A stretch of DNA of 64,000 nt from an uncultured Bacteroidota bacterium (GCA_903850915.1 CAINMV010000033.1:31216-95215), one strand, 5' to 3'. Numbered from the stretch's first letter, positions 1 to 9,254 are shown. The notes: a model not told the origin generated them from the sequence alone. A program made the numbers and translations.

Positions 1-467
1 TAATGGTTTTTTACAACCTGCCAATTGTTTGGATTGATAGCACCCAGCTTACGGCGGATACGATTGCTATTCGCTTTCAAAACCAGAAGGTGAGCGAATT
101 GCTCATGCGTAGAAATTGTTTTATAGCATCAGTGGATGATACACTAAGATTTAATCAAATTAAAGGGCGCAATATCAATGGCTATTTTGAAGCAAATAAA
201 CTTCGGTTAGTTAAAGTCGTGGAGGAAGGTGAGTGCGTTTACTATGTTAAAGACGAGGCCAACGCTTACCTTGGCGTGAATAAAATCACCTCTAATTTAA
301 TGGATATTTATCTTGATAGCGGAAAGGTAACGGGTGTTAATTACAAGGGTAAACCTGATGGTATTTTATATCCAGTGAATGAATTGACGACAAAAGAGCT
401 GTTATTAAAAAGATTTTTCTGGTATGATGCCATGCGACCAAAAGGCAAGAATGATTTGTTGAAATAA
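1..467 (+). CDS. OstA/LptA-like protein, C-terminal part (5' end outside window)
   Basis: The 5' end lies before the window; the visible 154 residues run in frame from the left edge. The stretches 'WIDSTQLTADTI', 'FNQIKGRNINGYF' and 'YPVNELTTKELLLKRFFW' match what I recall of the C-terminal half of Bacteroidota OstA-like proteins, an LptA-type beta-jellyroll family linked to lipopolysaccharide transport or outer-membrane assembly. The ATG at base 3 is inside the domain, so it is unlikely to be the true start. The gene converges on the acyltransferase that ends at 489. The family call rests on recalled motifs, not on a search. Confidence 0.75.
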   Translation, partial: MVFYNLPIVWIDSTQLTADTIAIRFQNQKVSELLMRRNCFIASVDDTLRFNQIKGRNINGYFEANKLRLVKVVEEGECVYYVKDEANAYLGVNKITSNLMDIYLDSGKVTGVNYKGKPDGILYPVNELTTKELLLKRFFWYDAMRPKGKNDLLK

Positions 468-469
468 TA

Positions 470-495
470 GACCTAGGGTTTCATTAAACTAGGTC
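470..495. terminator. Hairpin between convergent genes
   Basis: A perfect 7-bp inverted repeat (GACCTAG at 470-476, CTAGGTC at 489-495) lies between two convergent genes and includes the stop codon of the minus-strand acyltransferase. There is no long U-tract on either side, so strong termination is uncertain. Confidence 0.4.
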
Positions 496-1763
496 AAATC
501 ATTTTGCAATTTCAACAACTGGTTTCTTTTGTTTATTAATTCTGATCTATTTGAAATAGGTTTGAATCCAACGGCAAAGGTTGTTGCCATATCATAATGC
601 CAACCTGCAATAATAGAAGATGGAGGAAGTATGAAGTAACAAAGTATGGTGTACCATCCGAAAATAAAATAGCCCAAAATTGACAGTAAGAACACCATTA
701 CCCCGAATAAAAATGTGGTAGCATTTACCGTGAGTGAATCGTGAAAATCAATACGCGTAACTTTTTTGTCTGCAATTGCTTTTGAAATTATGTAGGGTAT
801 ACCCCATGCCATAAAACCTAAAATAAAAAACGGGAATCCAAGAGTTAGCAGCACCATTTGTCGAATAGGCGCTGGGTTTTTAACCAAAAATCGATCTTCT
901 AATTCAACTGTTTTTAAAGCTGTTTCATATTCGTCTGTTTTGGTTTTCAATTCTCGAAATCCAATTGGGTTTTCCTCAAAACAGCGGTGTATTTTTTCAC
1001 ATAGAAGGCGTTCGGCATATAGTTTATCATTATTCCTTACCACAAGAGGTAAGAAGGTATAGCGTTCGTTGTTTCTTAAATAATTTAAATGGGTTTCAGT
1101 TAAGTTGTCGAGTTCTTCGTTTTTTATAATCACAAAGTTTTGTTCCAGCCGACGAGTTAATTCGGCAGTGATACTAACGAAGCTTTTCTGCGGATGTTGG
1201 TGATATAAATTAACATAATCTAGCATTGAGATGGGAGCGGAGAAGTCCAACATAACCGACTTTCTGAAGTTGGTTTTATGCGTATAGCTTATGCCTGCAG
1301 GGATTATTTTCACGTCAATATTTGCAGCAACTGCCGTATCCATGCATACGCGAGCTGTGCCCTTTAAAACAGTCCGTAATCTTCGATTGGTGGCACTATA
1401 GCCTTCGCAGAATATAACAACAATGCCATTGCGATGTAGCACATCCGCGACCTTTGAATTGGTATTGTGGTTTTTTTCAATATTCCCAAATCCTTCATCC
1501 TTTCGGTATACTGGAAGCATATTAAATTGTTCAAATATCCAGCGAATCAATTTGTTTTTAAATACATCACCTCGGACAAGGAAATAAATAGGCTTTCGAA
1601 TTAAGCATGCAATTAATACGGGATCAAGAAAAGCTCCTGGGTGGTTAGCTGCAATAACTAAAGGCTTGTTGTAGGGTATATTTTCTACGTTAGAAACATG
1701 CATGTGCTTAAAGAACACACGAAGTGTGATACGCAATAACTGCCGAAACACGAAATAAATCAT
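489..1763 (-). CDS. Lysophospholipid acyltransferase family protein (PlsC-like)
   Basis: This 424-residue protein has an N-terminal PlsC/GPAT-type acyltransferase domain. The catalytic HX5D-type box 'NHPGAFLD' is at residues 40-47, and 'FCEGYS' at 118-123 replaces the usual FPEGT block. Two hydrophobic stretches near 304-331 and 351-391 predict a membrane-anchored C-terminus. Such enzymes move acyl chains onto lysophospholipids or glycerol 3-phosphate at the inner membrane; the exact acceptor cannot be read from sequence. It is separated from the gld genes by a terminator. Confidence 0.85.
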   Translation of the reverse strand: MIYFVFRQLLRITLRVFFKHMHVSNVENIPYNKPLVIAANHPGAFLDPVLIACLIRKPIYFLVRGDVFKNKLIRWIFEQFNMLPVYRKDEGFGNIEKNHNTNSKVADVLHRNGIVVIFCEGYSATNRRLRTVLKGTARVCMDTAVAANIDVKIIPAGISYTHKTNFRKSVMLDFSAPISMLDYVNLYHQHPQKSFVSITAELTRRLEQNFVIIKNEELDNLTETHLNYLRNNERYTFLPLVVRNNDKLYAERLLCEKIHRCFEENPIGFRELKTKTDEYETALKTVELEDRFLVKNPAPIRQMVLLTLGFPFFILGFMAWGIPYIISKAIADKKVTRIDFHDSLTVNATTFLFGVMVFLLSILGYFIFGWYTILCYFILPPSSIIAGWHYDMATTFAVGFKPISNRSELINKRNQLLKLQNDLT

Positions 1764-1861
1764 AACCGCGGTATAAATACCAATGCAAACTTATTTAAAA
1801 GAAAGCATATAAAATGATTAAAAGCATCAACAAATAGCAGGAACGAGGATTCTTAAGGCAT

Positions 1862-1894
1862 AAAAAAACCGTTATGTAAATAACGGTTTTTTTT
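1862..1894 (-). terminator. Intrinsic terminator after gldN
   Basis: The stem ACCGTTA/TAACGGT around 1868-1887 has a 6-nt loop. On the minus strand it is followed by a run of seven T, a classic rho-independent terminator 17 bp past the gldN stop. The A/T tracts on both sides mean it could also work on the plus strand. Confidence 0.8.
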
Positions 1895-1910
1895 ATTAGC
1901 CATTTAGGTA

Positions 1911-2771
1911 TTAGTATTCCCACAAATCGTGTTCAAATTCAAATAGTTTTCCTTTGATTTCTTCGCCTTGCAATAAAGCTTCGTAAGGATCAACTTTAAA
2001 CTCTTCGAATTGACGAATAGCTAAGTCGAATTGATTACTTTCTTTAGTGATATAGCTATTAAACAAACGTTGCTCAAAAAAATCATCTACAGTTAAACGA
2101 CCGGCATCATTAAAACGATTGAATAGCTCTTCATTCACAAAAAGTTTACGGGCATCATCGTTATATTTAATGTAGAACATTTCTTGTTCAGGCAATTCAA
2201 TTCCAGTACTACCAGCTACCGGGCGATACATTGGGGCAATTGCTAGAATACGAACATACATTTCAGAGGTATTTCTATCGAAATCCCACTCTTCTATTAG
2301 TTTATATTTTCTGATTTCTTCCGGCTTAAAACGCACAGGGATTACAGAATCAATTGCATAGTAAGGGTCGTTAGGATCTGGATAAACTTGGATGTTCTTG
2401 TCATAAGATCCAAGTTTCAAAATATCTTCAGGTGTATAAAAAGAACCTTGATCCAACGAATCTGATTTATATGCTGTTAAAGTCCCTTTTTCGGTAACCG
2501 CTCTATAGATGATATTGTATAAAGGGTTTTTAGGCCATTTCAAGCAAAGATTGATTTTCTCACGGGTATCAATAACGCGCTCGATTCGACGAGAATACAT
2601 TACATCCGCTTCGCGAAGGTAAGGCCAAGGAACCACTTTACGTTCAGAATTGGCTTCCTTCGGGAAAGTACCCGGAGTCTCATAAAGAGGTTTTTGTGCC
2701 TGCTGAGCATTCAAATTGTATTGCGCGAAAATCGCGATCAAAACAAGCAGTGTTAAAATTACCTTTTTCAT
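1911..2771 (-). CDS. gldN: Type IX secretion/gliding protein GldN (PorN)
   Basis: A 286-residue protein with a clear signal peptide (hydrophobic residues 4-20, cut near 'LNAQQ'). Its place directly after gldM, its length, and internal text such as 'READVMYSRRIERVIDTREKINL' (cut here in two: 'READVMYSRRI' and 'ERVIDTREKINL') fit GldN/PorN. In known T9SS, PorN sits in the periplasm and joins the lipoprotein PorK to form large rings under the outer membrane. It is the last gene of the gldKLMN unit, 21 bp after gldM, and is followed by a strong terminator. Confidence 0.93.
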   Translation of the reverse strand: MKKVILTLLVLIAIFAQYNLNAQQAQKPLYETPGTFPKEANSERKVVPWPYLREADVMYSRRIERVIDTREKINLCLKWPKNPLYNIIYRAVTEKGTLTAYKSDSLDQGSFYTPEDILKLGSYDKNIQVYPDPNDPYYAIDSVIPVRFKPEEIRKYKLIEEWDFDRNTSEMYVRILAIAPMYRPVAGSTGIELPEQEMFYIKYNDDARKLFVNEELFNRFNDAGRLTVDDFFEQRLFNSYITKESNQFDLAIRQFEEFKVDPYEALLQGEEIKGKLFEFEHDLWEY

Positions 2772-2792
2772 ATTTGATACGTTCGATAAAGA

Positions 2793-4367
2793 TTATTGAA
2801 TACGGAAAACTGGACCGCTATCAATGCTTTTAGCTGGAGCAGTAGCACTCGAAGCTTTAATGTTATAAAAAATAATTAAATCTCCTTTTCTGCAACGTGA
2901 TGCCGCAGTTTTTAGGTCAGCACTCACTTGAGGTCCATTTACACTGAATGATTGAGCTCCAGTTTTCGTTTGAACGATACATTGGTAGCTATTAACAGCA
3001 TATTGCAATCCGTCATAAGCAAATGAAGGCCCGAAGGATGCATTCACGAAACTCCAAACTTGAATCTCTGAAGTGGTGATACCACCTCCCTCTTTTCCGT
3101 TAACGGTAACAGCCAATGGAGGTAAAGGGCGAATTTTAAATTCCTTTGAGAATGACTTTGAAGAGCCATCATCACCTTTTGCAGTTACATTTATTTTAGC
3201 AACGCGTACTGGACCCATTTGAACTTTTGCATTAAAAACACCGTTAGAACCAGTTAAAGCGCCATTTTCGCAACCTACAGTAAGTTGATTAGCACGATAT
3301 CCTGGTACTGCAATCTCAACTGGATTGTCGATACCTGCATAAAAGATACTCATTTTTGATGCTGAAATTGTTGCAATAGGAGAGAACACTTGATATTCGC
3401 CTTCAGCGGTATAATCTTTAGGTTGACCAGTTAATGGATCAATGATTTTGATTACAGCTTTATAACTGTGTTTTCCTTCTCCGGAAGCCCTTACTTTGTA
3501 AATACCTTTACCGTCTTTCACCTCTATTTGTTGACCATCAACAAATACTTTGTTGTCTTGTTTTGAATTGAAGGCTGTTAAGATAATCTCTGCAGTGTAT
3601 TCACCACCAGCAGAAACGGACGCAGATGCAGCGTTGATTGTGGTAACTAATGCATCAAATTTAAAATCTGTTGCATTAATTTTACTTGAAAGATAATTTA
3701 TTACGTCAGTCTCTGTCTTTTTGGCGTCGTTTTGATACTTAGTTAAGTTTGCGAATGCAGCCGCTAAAGGCAATGAATGAAATGTTTCTTCTAGCCACGT
3801 CATTTGCTCTCCTTCTTTGTTTTTAGGAGGATCTTCGCAACGTAAATCTGATTTAATAGAGCTTTTATCTTCATTTGCTACAAGTGCTAATAAGGCTTCT
3901 CTTGTGCTATTGATTTTTTCCATTAGCTCTTTACCTTTAGCCTCTTTATCGCCTCCAGCCTCCTTGTTTTCCAAGAAATACTGAACAGCTCTTTCCATGT
4001 CTTTAGAGGCTTTTAATTGTCCATCTTCCTCTCTAGCGCTATTGCCATCCTTTGTATCTTTTTCAAGCAAAATTGTTTTTATTTCTTCAATATACTTTAC
4101 AAAATCATCGGCGATTTTCTTAGCTTCGTATGCTTTATCTTTAAAAGGTTTTGCTTTTTCTCCTTGCTTATCCACCTCTTTATCCATGGCTGCAAGAAGT
4201 TTAACATTTGCTTCATCAAGATTTTTCCCTGCGCTCTGCATCGAAACCTCAAACTTGTAGAATGCTTTCAAGATTTCCGAAGAAACGTTCAAAGCCAACA
4301 TCGCAGTCAGAACGAGATACATCATATTGATCATCTTCTGCCTTGGTGATATATTACCTGATGCCAT
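2793..4367 (-). CDS. gldM: Type IX secretion/gliding motor protein GldM (PorM)
   Basis: At 524 residues it has the usual GldM size. One transmembrane helix lies near residues 13-31 ('MINMMYLVLTAMLALNVSS'), then a long helical/coiled stretch rich in Lys and Glu to about 220, then beta-rich periplasmic domains. In known systems GldM forms a dimeric shaft that passes proton-motive energy from the GldL motor ring across the periplasm to the GldKN ring. The start 'MASGNISPRQKMI' is typical of the family. It lies between gldL and gldN; the gldL-gldM gap is 113 bp. Confidence 0.95.
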   Translation of the reverse strand: MASGNISPRQKMINMMYLVLTAMLALNVSSEILKAFYKFEVSMQSAGKNLDEANVKLLAAMDKEVDKQGEKAKPFKDKAYEAKKIADDFVKYIEEIKTILLEKDTKDGNSAREEDGQLKASKDMERAVQYFLENKEAGGDKEAKGKELMEKINSTREALLALVANEDKSSIKSDLRCEDPPKNKEGEQMTWLEETFHSLPLAAAFANLTKYQNDAKKTETDVINYLSSKINATDFKFDALVTTINAASASVSAGGEYTAEIILTAFNSKQDNKVFVDGQQIEVKDGKGIYKVRASGEGKHSYKAVIKIIDPLTGQPKDYTAEGEYQVFSPIATISASKMSIFYAGIDNPVEIAVPGYRANQLTVGCENGALTGSNGVFNAKVQMGPVRVAKINVTAKGDDGSSKSFSKEFKIRPLPPLAVTVNGKEGGGITTSEIQVWSFVNASFGPSFAYDGLQYAVNSYQCIVQTKTGAQSFSVNGPQVSADLKTAASRCRKGDLIIFYNIKASSATAPAKSIDSGPVFRIQ

Positions 4368-4480
4368 TTTTTATATTTTAATTAATCGGTTGTTATGTTA
4401 CTTAATAAAAGGACTAATACGCAATGAAAAGCCCATATAATTTAATTTAAATATTAATCAATACCTTGGGTATTAATTAA

Positions 4481-5281
4481 TTAAGACTTACTGCCAGCCG
4501 ACATAGCGTTTAACATGTTACCGTAAACATTATTCAAGTTAGTCAAGTTCTTAGCTAATTTGCCAATTTCTTCTTTTACTCCAGCAGAGTTAGCTTCAGC
4601 ACTCGATAAGTTGCCTAATACGTTGCCTAATTTATTGTAGAATGTACTCATGTTTTTGATATGAGAATCAGTGTTTTGTAATTCTACTTCATACAAAGTA
4701 TTTAAAGCAGCTAAATTCTTAGTTATTTTTGAAACTTGCTCAGCATATTGTTTTGAGTTTTCAGATGAAGCTGACATAGCGTTCATAGCCTCTGTAGCTT
4801 TGGCATAAGATGTGCTTAAGCCTTCGATATTTTTTGATGCTTTTTGAACATTTTCAGCATAAGCAGAAGTGGATGTAGCCGCATTCGAAAGGTTTGACAT
4901 GCTATGTACATTTTCGCTTAATGATTTCAATCCAGTTCCTAAAGTTCCGATTAAATCAGGTGTTACTTTAGCATCTATTAGCATTTTATCTAATTGAGCA
5001 GAAACGCTTCCTGTATTTTTTTTGTTTTTTCCAGCATCTCCTTCTTCTCCGGCTAACTCTGGGTAAACTAAACTCCAGTCGATATCCTGATGAGGTGGTT
5101 CAAAAGCAGAGATAGCAAAAATAATTGCTTCCACTGTCATACCAATTGTTAGCATTTCATTTGCAAATTTTAAGTGCAAAATCTTAAACATGGCTCCTAA
5201 AATTACAATTGAGGCTCCTAATCCATAAGCCATTGCTAAAAAACGCTTAGCTCCTTTGCTTTCGAAAAAACTCTTTTTCAT
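4481..5281 (-). CDS. gldL: Type IX secretion/gliding motor protein GldL (PorL)
   Basis: This 266-residue inner-membrane protein has two transmembrane helices in its first 62 residues. The second ('MLTIGMTVEAIIFAISAF') holds Glu51, probably the conserved acidic residue used for proton coupling in GldL (E49 in Flavobacterium johnsoniae, from memory). The rest is a helical cytoplasmic tail with many Asn/Ser-rich heptad-like segments. GldL pentamers surround GldM to form the T9SS rotary motor. Its start follows a short CA repeat on the coding strand, downstream of an unusual T-rich gldK-gldL spacer. Confidence 0.95.
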   Translation of the reverse strand: MKKSFFESKGAKRFLAMAYGLGASIVILGAMFKILHLKFANEMLTIGMTVEAIIFAISAFEPPHQDIDWSLVYPELAGEEGDAGKNKKNTGSVSAQLDKMLIDAKVTPDLIGTLGTGLKSLSENVHSMSNLSNAATSTSAYAENVQKASKNIEGLSTSYAKATEAMNAMSASSENSKQYAEQVSKITKNLAALNTLYEVELQNTDSHIKNMSTFYNKLGNVLGNLSSAEANSAGVKEEIGKLAKNLTNLNNVYGNMLNAMSAGSKS

Positions 5282-5286
5282 GTGTG

Positions 5287-5372
5287 TGTGGATGGTTAAA
5301 AAAATTAAAAATTAAAAAAAATAGGTTAAGAAATATGGTTAAAAAAAATAAGATTAAAAAAAATAAAGAACC
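5287..5372 (-). repeat. T-rich repeated tract in the gldK-gldL spacer
   Basis: On the coding (minus) strand the 110-bp spacer is nearly all T and A. It carries several copies of an 8-9 nt T run followed by AA(C/T), then CACACACA directly before the gldL start. It is the most skewed DNA in the cluster. It could be a weak terminator or attenuator, a processing site, or a slippage-prone tract; the sequence does not decide between these. Confidence 0.5.
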
Positions 5373-5391
5373 GAATTGTAGTTGAATACAA

Positions 5392-6720
5392 TTAGCGTTG
5401 TTTGTCCTTGTTTGAACGACCCATGTATGGTTGGATGTTTCTAAATCCAAGGAAAGACTTACAAGTATCTTGATATTCGTAGAGGCGACTACCGCACTCT
5501 AAATAGTACCCTACATCTTTCCAACTACCACCACGAATTACCTTACGTTTAAAGGTTTCTGGTTCGTCGTCCTTGGCTTGGTATTTATAATCTGGACTCA
5601 TATCATCTACCACAGAAACGGCAGATTCTAAGTAAGCACTTGAAGTCCATTCTGAAACGTTTCCAGCCATATTATACAAGCCGTAATCGTTAGGGAAATA
5701 AGAGTATATTTTTACAGGATAGAAACCACCATCTGCACGATAATCTCCTCTTCCCGGTTTAAAGTTGGCTAAATAGCAACCTTTTGTATTTCTTATGTAA
5801 GGACCTCCCCAAGGAAACATGCTTTCATCGCGACCGCCACGTGCTGCATATTCCCATTGAGCTTCAGTAGGCAATAAAAACTGTGTGCGCTCCAAATCAC
5901 CAACTGAAATGGCCCAGTCGTTCATATGACGCGTTCTCCACCAGCTAAAGGCATTGGCTTGATTCCAGTTTACGCCAACCACAGGATAGTCATCATAATT
6001 TGGATGCCAGAAATAGTTTTCAGCCATTGGCTCATTATAAGAGTATGCGAAATCGCGCACAAAAACTAATGTATCTGGATAAACTTGAACTTTATATTTT
6101 CTTATAAAGTGTGAGTGATCTTCATCGCTATGTGATGATTTTAAATCTTCAGTACTTTGAACTTTCGCAGAACGTGCAGCTGCTTGGAAGTCGAAAATTT
6201 CGTATTTGTATATTAGTTTACGAACATCTAATTGGCGACGATGCATGAAACGCTCTCCGGGCTTATATTGCATTAATTGAGCAGCATCCTTAGCTTCTTG
6301 CGACTCTTCGTCTATTTTTGCTCTATAGTTAATTATTTTGTAAGGATCATCAGACTCTTCATCTATTGATATTTTATAAGTGTCTTCATCATTTGCGGCC
6401 ATGTTCTCACGGAAAATGGAATCTGAAACAAAGTAAACGAATTGACGATATTCGTTATTGGAAATCTCAGTATCATCCATGTAAAAACCAGGAATTGAAA
6501 CCTGTTTGTTACGGTGGATTTGATGAGACCCAACTTCCTGATCACTCTGCCCCATATGGAACGTACCGGTAGGAACGTAAATCATTCCAAACGGCATTGG
6601 GTGAGTCCAAATAGGACGATATGGAACCCCGAGCATTTGGCCATTATCACTACCTGTGCAACCGGCCAAAATGACTATTGCCATTACCAGAAGGTACAGA
6701 AATTGAAAACTTTTACGCAT
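5392..6720 (-). CDS. gldK: Type IX secretion/gliding lipoprotein GldK (PorK)
   Basis: I chose the ATG at 6720 (442 residues) over an upstream in-frame ATG at 6771. It gives a perfect lipoprotein signal (MRKSFQF...VILAGC, lipobox LAGC), and a promoter -7 element lies between the two starts. The mature part is an FGE-sulfatase/SUMF1-type fold, with 'VPTGTFHMGQSD' near the N-terminus, 'PTEAQWEYAARGG' and 'NVSEWTSSAY' later, and 'VIRGGSWKD' near the C-terminus. GldK is an outer-membrane lipoprotein that forms the periplasmic ring with GldN. It is the first gene of the KLMN unit. Confidence 0.95.
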   Translation of the reverse strand: MRKSFQFLYLLVMAIVILAGCTGSDNGQMLGVPYRPIWTHPMPFGMIYVPTGTFHMGQSDQEVGSHQIHRNKQVSIPGFYMDDTEISNNEYRQFVYFVSDSIFRENMAANDEDTYKISIDEESDDPYKIINYRAKIDEESQEAKDAAQLMQYKPGERFMHRRQLDVRKLIYKYEIFDFQAAARSAKVQSTEDLKSSHSDEDHSHFIRKYKVQVYPDTLVFVRDFAYSYNEPMAENYFWHPNYDDYPVVGVNWNQANAFSWWRTRHMNDWAISVGDLERTQFLLPTEAQWEYAARGGRDESMFPWGGPYIRNTKGCYLANFKPGRGDYRADGGFYPVKIYSYFPNDYGLYNMAGNVSEWTSSAYLESAVSVVDDMSPDYKYQAKDDEPETFKRKVIRGGSWKDVGYYLECGSRLYEYQDTCKSFLGFRNIQPYMGRSNKDKQR

Positions 6721-6741
6721 TGTTATACTAATTATAGATTG

Positions 6742-6771
6742 CAAATTTAAAAAAAACACTGAATTAAACAA
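6742..6771 (-). promoter_or_regulatory. Bacteroidota-type promoter of gldKLMN
   Basis: The minus strand reads (C)TTG at 6771-6769, 19 bp, then TAAATTTG at 6749-6742. This fits the Bacteroidota consensus TTTG-N19-TAnnTTTG at near-ideal spacing. Transcription would begin about 15 nt before the ATG at 6720. It shows that gldK can be transcribed apart from porP. Confidence 0.7.
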
Positions 6772-6916
6772 GTTTTCAGTATAAAATCTTTATTATTTAT
6801 TAAAACTTATTCCTTTGGGTCTTTTTCCTTTCGGTTAAGATTCAATGTATTAACGACTGCTTTTGTATTTTATTTTACGACTCTTATTTTTTTTACTTAT
6901 TAAAGTAAGTTCTTTA

Positions 6917-7948
6917 TTAATAGTTTGAATCCTTCATGTGGCGAGGATTCAGGATATAACGGTATGTTTTCTCTTTGGTACTTATGCTCTTGCAATATTG
7001 AACAAATACTTCGTGTGTTGTGCGGCTACCCGGTTTTAATCCGTTTACAACGAAATCGAAAGCGTAGCCAACTTTGAAGTCGCCCTGAACATAACCAACC
7101 ATTAAGTTGATATTGTCGCCCTGACGAAAAGATAATCCACCATAATAGGTTTGTTGGAAATAAGCAAGCGCATTTAAGTCAACTTGCATTTTAGCGCCAT
7201 ACTTTACTAGTACATTTGGTTGTAATACCCAATTACCCGATTGGCCAATATCAAAATCCATAGAGGCATTGCCATAATAGTGGCGTGTGATAGAAGAGAA
7301 CGCTACACCGTTGGTTGCGTTTTTGTTTGTTAGTTTAGATTCAAGAAGATGTGCTGCTGAAACACCGACATTTAAATTGTTCCGAGACTGGCTAAAATAA
7401 TGAAGACCTGCACCTAAGTCACTTTGTAATTTACTTGTTATTAAACTCATTGGAACCGAAGGGTCGATGGTTCCGTTTTGTAAGGTAGACAAGGCTCTAA
7501 GCTTGCTTCCATCTAACGACTTTTGCATTTGACCATAGTAAAGTCCAACCGAGAACTCACTGTTGTCGTTAAATACTTGATAATAAGATAAACTAAGTTT
7601 AGGTAAAATATATGTTTGCGGCCCTATCTTATCATTGATTATATTTACAGCTACTCCAATTCTCTTAAATAAGCGTGCAGAGATATTTAAAAACTGAGTG
7701 GATGCACCGATATTATACGGCAGCAAATCCTGCATTCCACTATTTTCTTTTTTTATTAAATCACTTTTAAAGCCCGCATACTGCTGATGAATAAGCATAC
7801 TAACACACATCTTCTCTTTAACCTTTCCGGCATACGAAGGATTGTAAGACATTTCATTGAATTGGAAATGTGTTTGATACCCATCTTGCTGAGACAAAGC
7901 ATTTAAGGTAAACGACACGAACAATAAGAGAGTAAATTTTCTAATCAT
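6917..7948 (-). CDS. porP: PorP/SprF family type IX secretion outer-membrane protein
   Basis: A 343-residue protein with a signal peptide (MIRKFTLLLFVSFTLNALSQ) and the PorP/SprF opening 'MSYNPSYAGK' after 'HFQFNE', followed by alternating beta strands typical of an outer-membrane barrel. SprF/PorP proteins work with the T9SS, often in export of particular adhesins, and PorP from Porphyromonas is encoded directly before porK. Here it also precedes gldK, with a 196-bp gap that holds gldK's own promoter. A -7-like TATATTTG is at 8004-7997. Confidence 0.92.
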   Translation of the reverse strand: MIRKFTLLLFVSFTLNALSQQDGYQTHFQFNEMSYNPSYAGKVKEKMCVSMLIHQQYAGFKSDLIKKENSGMQDLLPYNIGASTQFLNISARLFKRIGVAVNIINDKIGPQTYILPKLSLSYYQVFNDNSEFSVGLYYGQMQKSLDGSKLRALSTLQNGTIDPSVPMSLITSKLQSDLGAGLHYFSQSRNNLNVGVSAAHLLESKLTNKNATNGVAFSSITRHYYGNASMDFDIGQSGNWVLQPNVLVKYGAKMQVDLNALAYFQQTYYGGLSFRQGDNINLMVGYVQGDFKVGYAFDFVVNGLKPGSRTTHEVFVQYCKSISTKEKTYRYILNPRHMKDSNY

Positions 7949-7996
7949 GTTTCCTTTTAATTAAAGGGTGTAAGTATGCAAATATGTATATTTATT

Positions 7997-8004
7997 CAAA
8001 TATA
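7997..8004 (-). promoter_or_regulatory. Candidate -7 element of porP
   Basis: The minus strand carries TATATTTG, a match to TAnnTTTG, about 49 nt before the porP start. I see no good -33 TTTG at the proper distance, so this is weak on its own. Confidence 0.35.
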
Positions 8005-8115
8005 ACAAAAATAATTTTGTAATAATTATAGAAGTAAGCATTGCTAAACCAGACAGATGGGCTACAGTTCAAGCAAAAAAACAATTTTATCCCACTTAAT
8101 GTTCGGAAAAACGAC

Positions 8116-9192
8116 TTAGCGTATCATTGGGGATGCTTTGCCAGTGGGCGTTTTAAACAGCTTTTGAAGAGGCAATTCAATGGTGTGATAAGTAATTGAG
8201 GATGCCGCTATTGTGGATAAAAAACTCAATACAACGATGGTGTTTTGGGAAAGGGATCGGAAATATAAAAAGTCCATATCGCACCAAAACCAAATTGAGA
8301 GGAAATGCAATAGGTAGAATTGAAAACTAATTTTCCCGAGATAAACAGGAATGGATTGGCTTAACAAATAAGAGATGACTCCTTTTTGAAAGCTAAATAT
8401 GAAAACAACAAGTGCGGCAAAAGGCAAATAATATCCGATGAATTTAAAAGTATCCGGTATCACCGGTGAAATCCAGATTGCCAATCCAAATAAAAGTAAG
8501 CTGATTAATTCAAGTTCGGTGGCATATTTATACATTATCGTTGATTTCATGTTCCTTGTTATTAGAAACAAAAGAATCCCCGTGAGGAAAAGTATCAGAT
8601 TTGAAATGGGGAAAAGGTAGAACCAAAATTTGGGCAAAGCCCATTCATTAAAATAATAGGTTGCGATTCCTTGAATTCCGATCAAAGCACACACGGACAA
8701 TGAAAACGAAAATTCGCTTGTCTTTTTGACTAACAAGATAAAAAAAGGGAATAGCAAATAAAAGAACACCTCGACCGATAAACTCCATGCAGGAGGGTTT
8801 AAGAACCACTGATAATAACTATCAGGAAGCCATGCTTGAATTAAAAAAAGGTTTGCGAAAAGTATTTTTATATTATTTGGGTGTTGCCAAAGTGCGGCCG
8901 CAAAAAAAACAGAAAGAAGCAGTGAGAACCAAAACGAAGGGAATATTTTCGCAAAACGCTTGAGGTAAAATCGCCTCCATTGAAAAGATTTTATCGTATT
9001 AATCTTCTCGAAATAGGTATAGGAAAGGATGAATCCACTTAAAATGAAGAAAAAATTTACGCCGACGAATCCTTGTTTTAACCATTGCCTCTGTTGGAAG
9101 AAAAAAGATTGCGCATCAGTTACAAAGGTTGCATGCGAAAGAAACACCATCAAGGCGAATACAAAGCGCAAGGAAGTAAGGGATTTAAGCAC
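8116..9192 (-). CDS. Acyltransferase 3 family membrane protein (OafA-like)
   Basis: At 358 residues with about ten hydrophobic segments, it opens with 'SLTSLRFVFALMVFLSHAT', the typical start of acyltransferase 3 proteins; the conserved His of the first helix is in 'LSHAT'. 'GVNFFFILSGFILSYTY' and 'SLSVEVFFYLLFP' are the other family blocks. These enzymes O-acylate surface sugars or other envelope molecules; the substrate here is unknown. The start codon is GTG (9192-9190), the first usable one. It is placed 62 bp after the bacilliredoxin gene, behind a terminator. Confidence 0.88.
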   Translation of the reverse strand: MLKSLTSLRFVFALMVFLSHATFVTDAQSFFFQQRQWLKQGFVGVNFFFILSGFILSYTYFEKINTIKSFQWRRFYLKRFAKIFPSFWFSLLLSVFFAAALWQHPNNIKILFANLFLIQAWLPDSYYQWFLNPPAWSLSVEVFFYLLFPFFILLVKKTSEFSFSLSVCALIGIQGIATYYFNEWALPKFWFYLFPISNLILFLTGILLFLITRNMKSTIMYKYATELELISLLLFGLAIWISPVIPDTFKFIGYYLPFAALVVFIFSFQKGVISYLLSQSIPVYLGKISFQFYLLHFLSIWFWCDMDFLYFRSLSQNTIVVLSFLSTIAASSITYHTIELPLQKLFKTPTGKASPMIR

Positions 9193-9201
9193 AATGGATT
9201 T

Positions 9202-9233
9202 AAAAAAAAGAGGCTACCCTTTTGAGGTAGCCT
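9202..9233 (-). terminator. Intrinsic terminator after the bacilliredoxin gene
   Basis: An 8-bp perfect stem AGGCTACC/GGTAGCCT (9211-9218 with 9226-9233) with a 7-nt loop, followed on the minus strand by a run of eight T. It lies 22 bp past the bacilliredoxin stop and just before the acyltransferase start, so it should separate the two transcripts. Confidence 0.85.
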
Positions 9234-9254
9234 TTGATTTAATTTGAATAGAAA

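Noticed and set aside
3997..4349. Plus-strand frames opposite gldM
   Set aside because: They mirror the gldM coding sequence and lack any protein-like features.
6721..6771. Longer start for GldK at 6771
   Set aside because: It would bury the lipoprotein signal and overlap the promoter.
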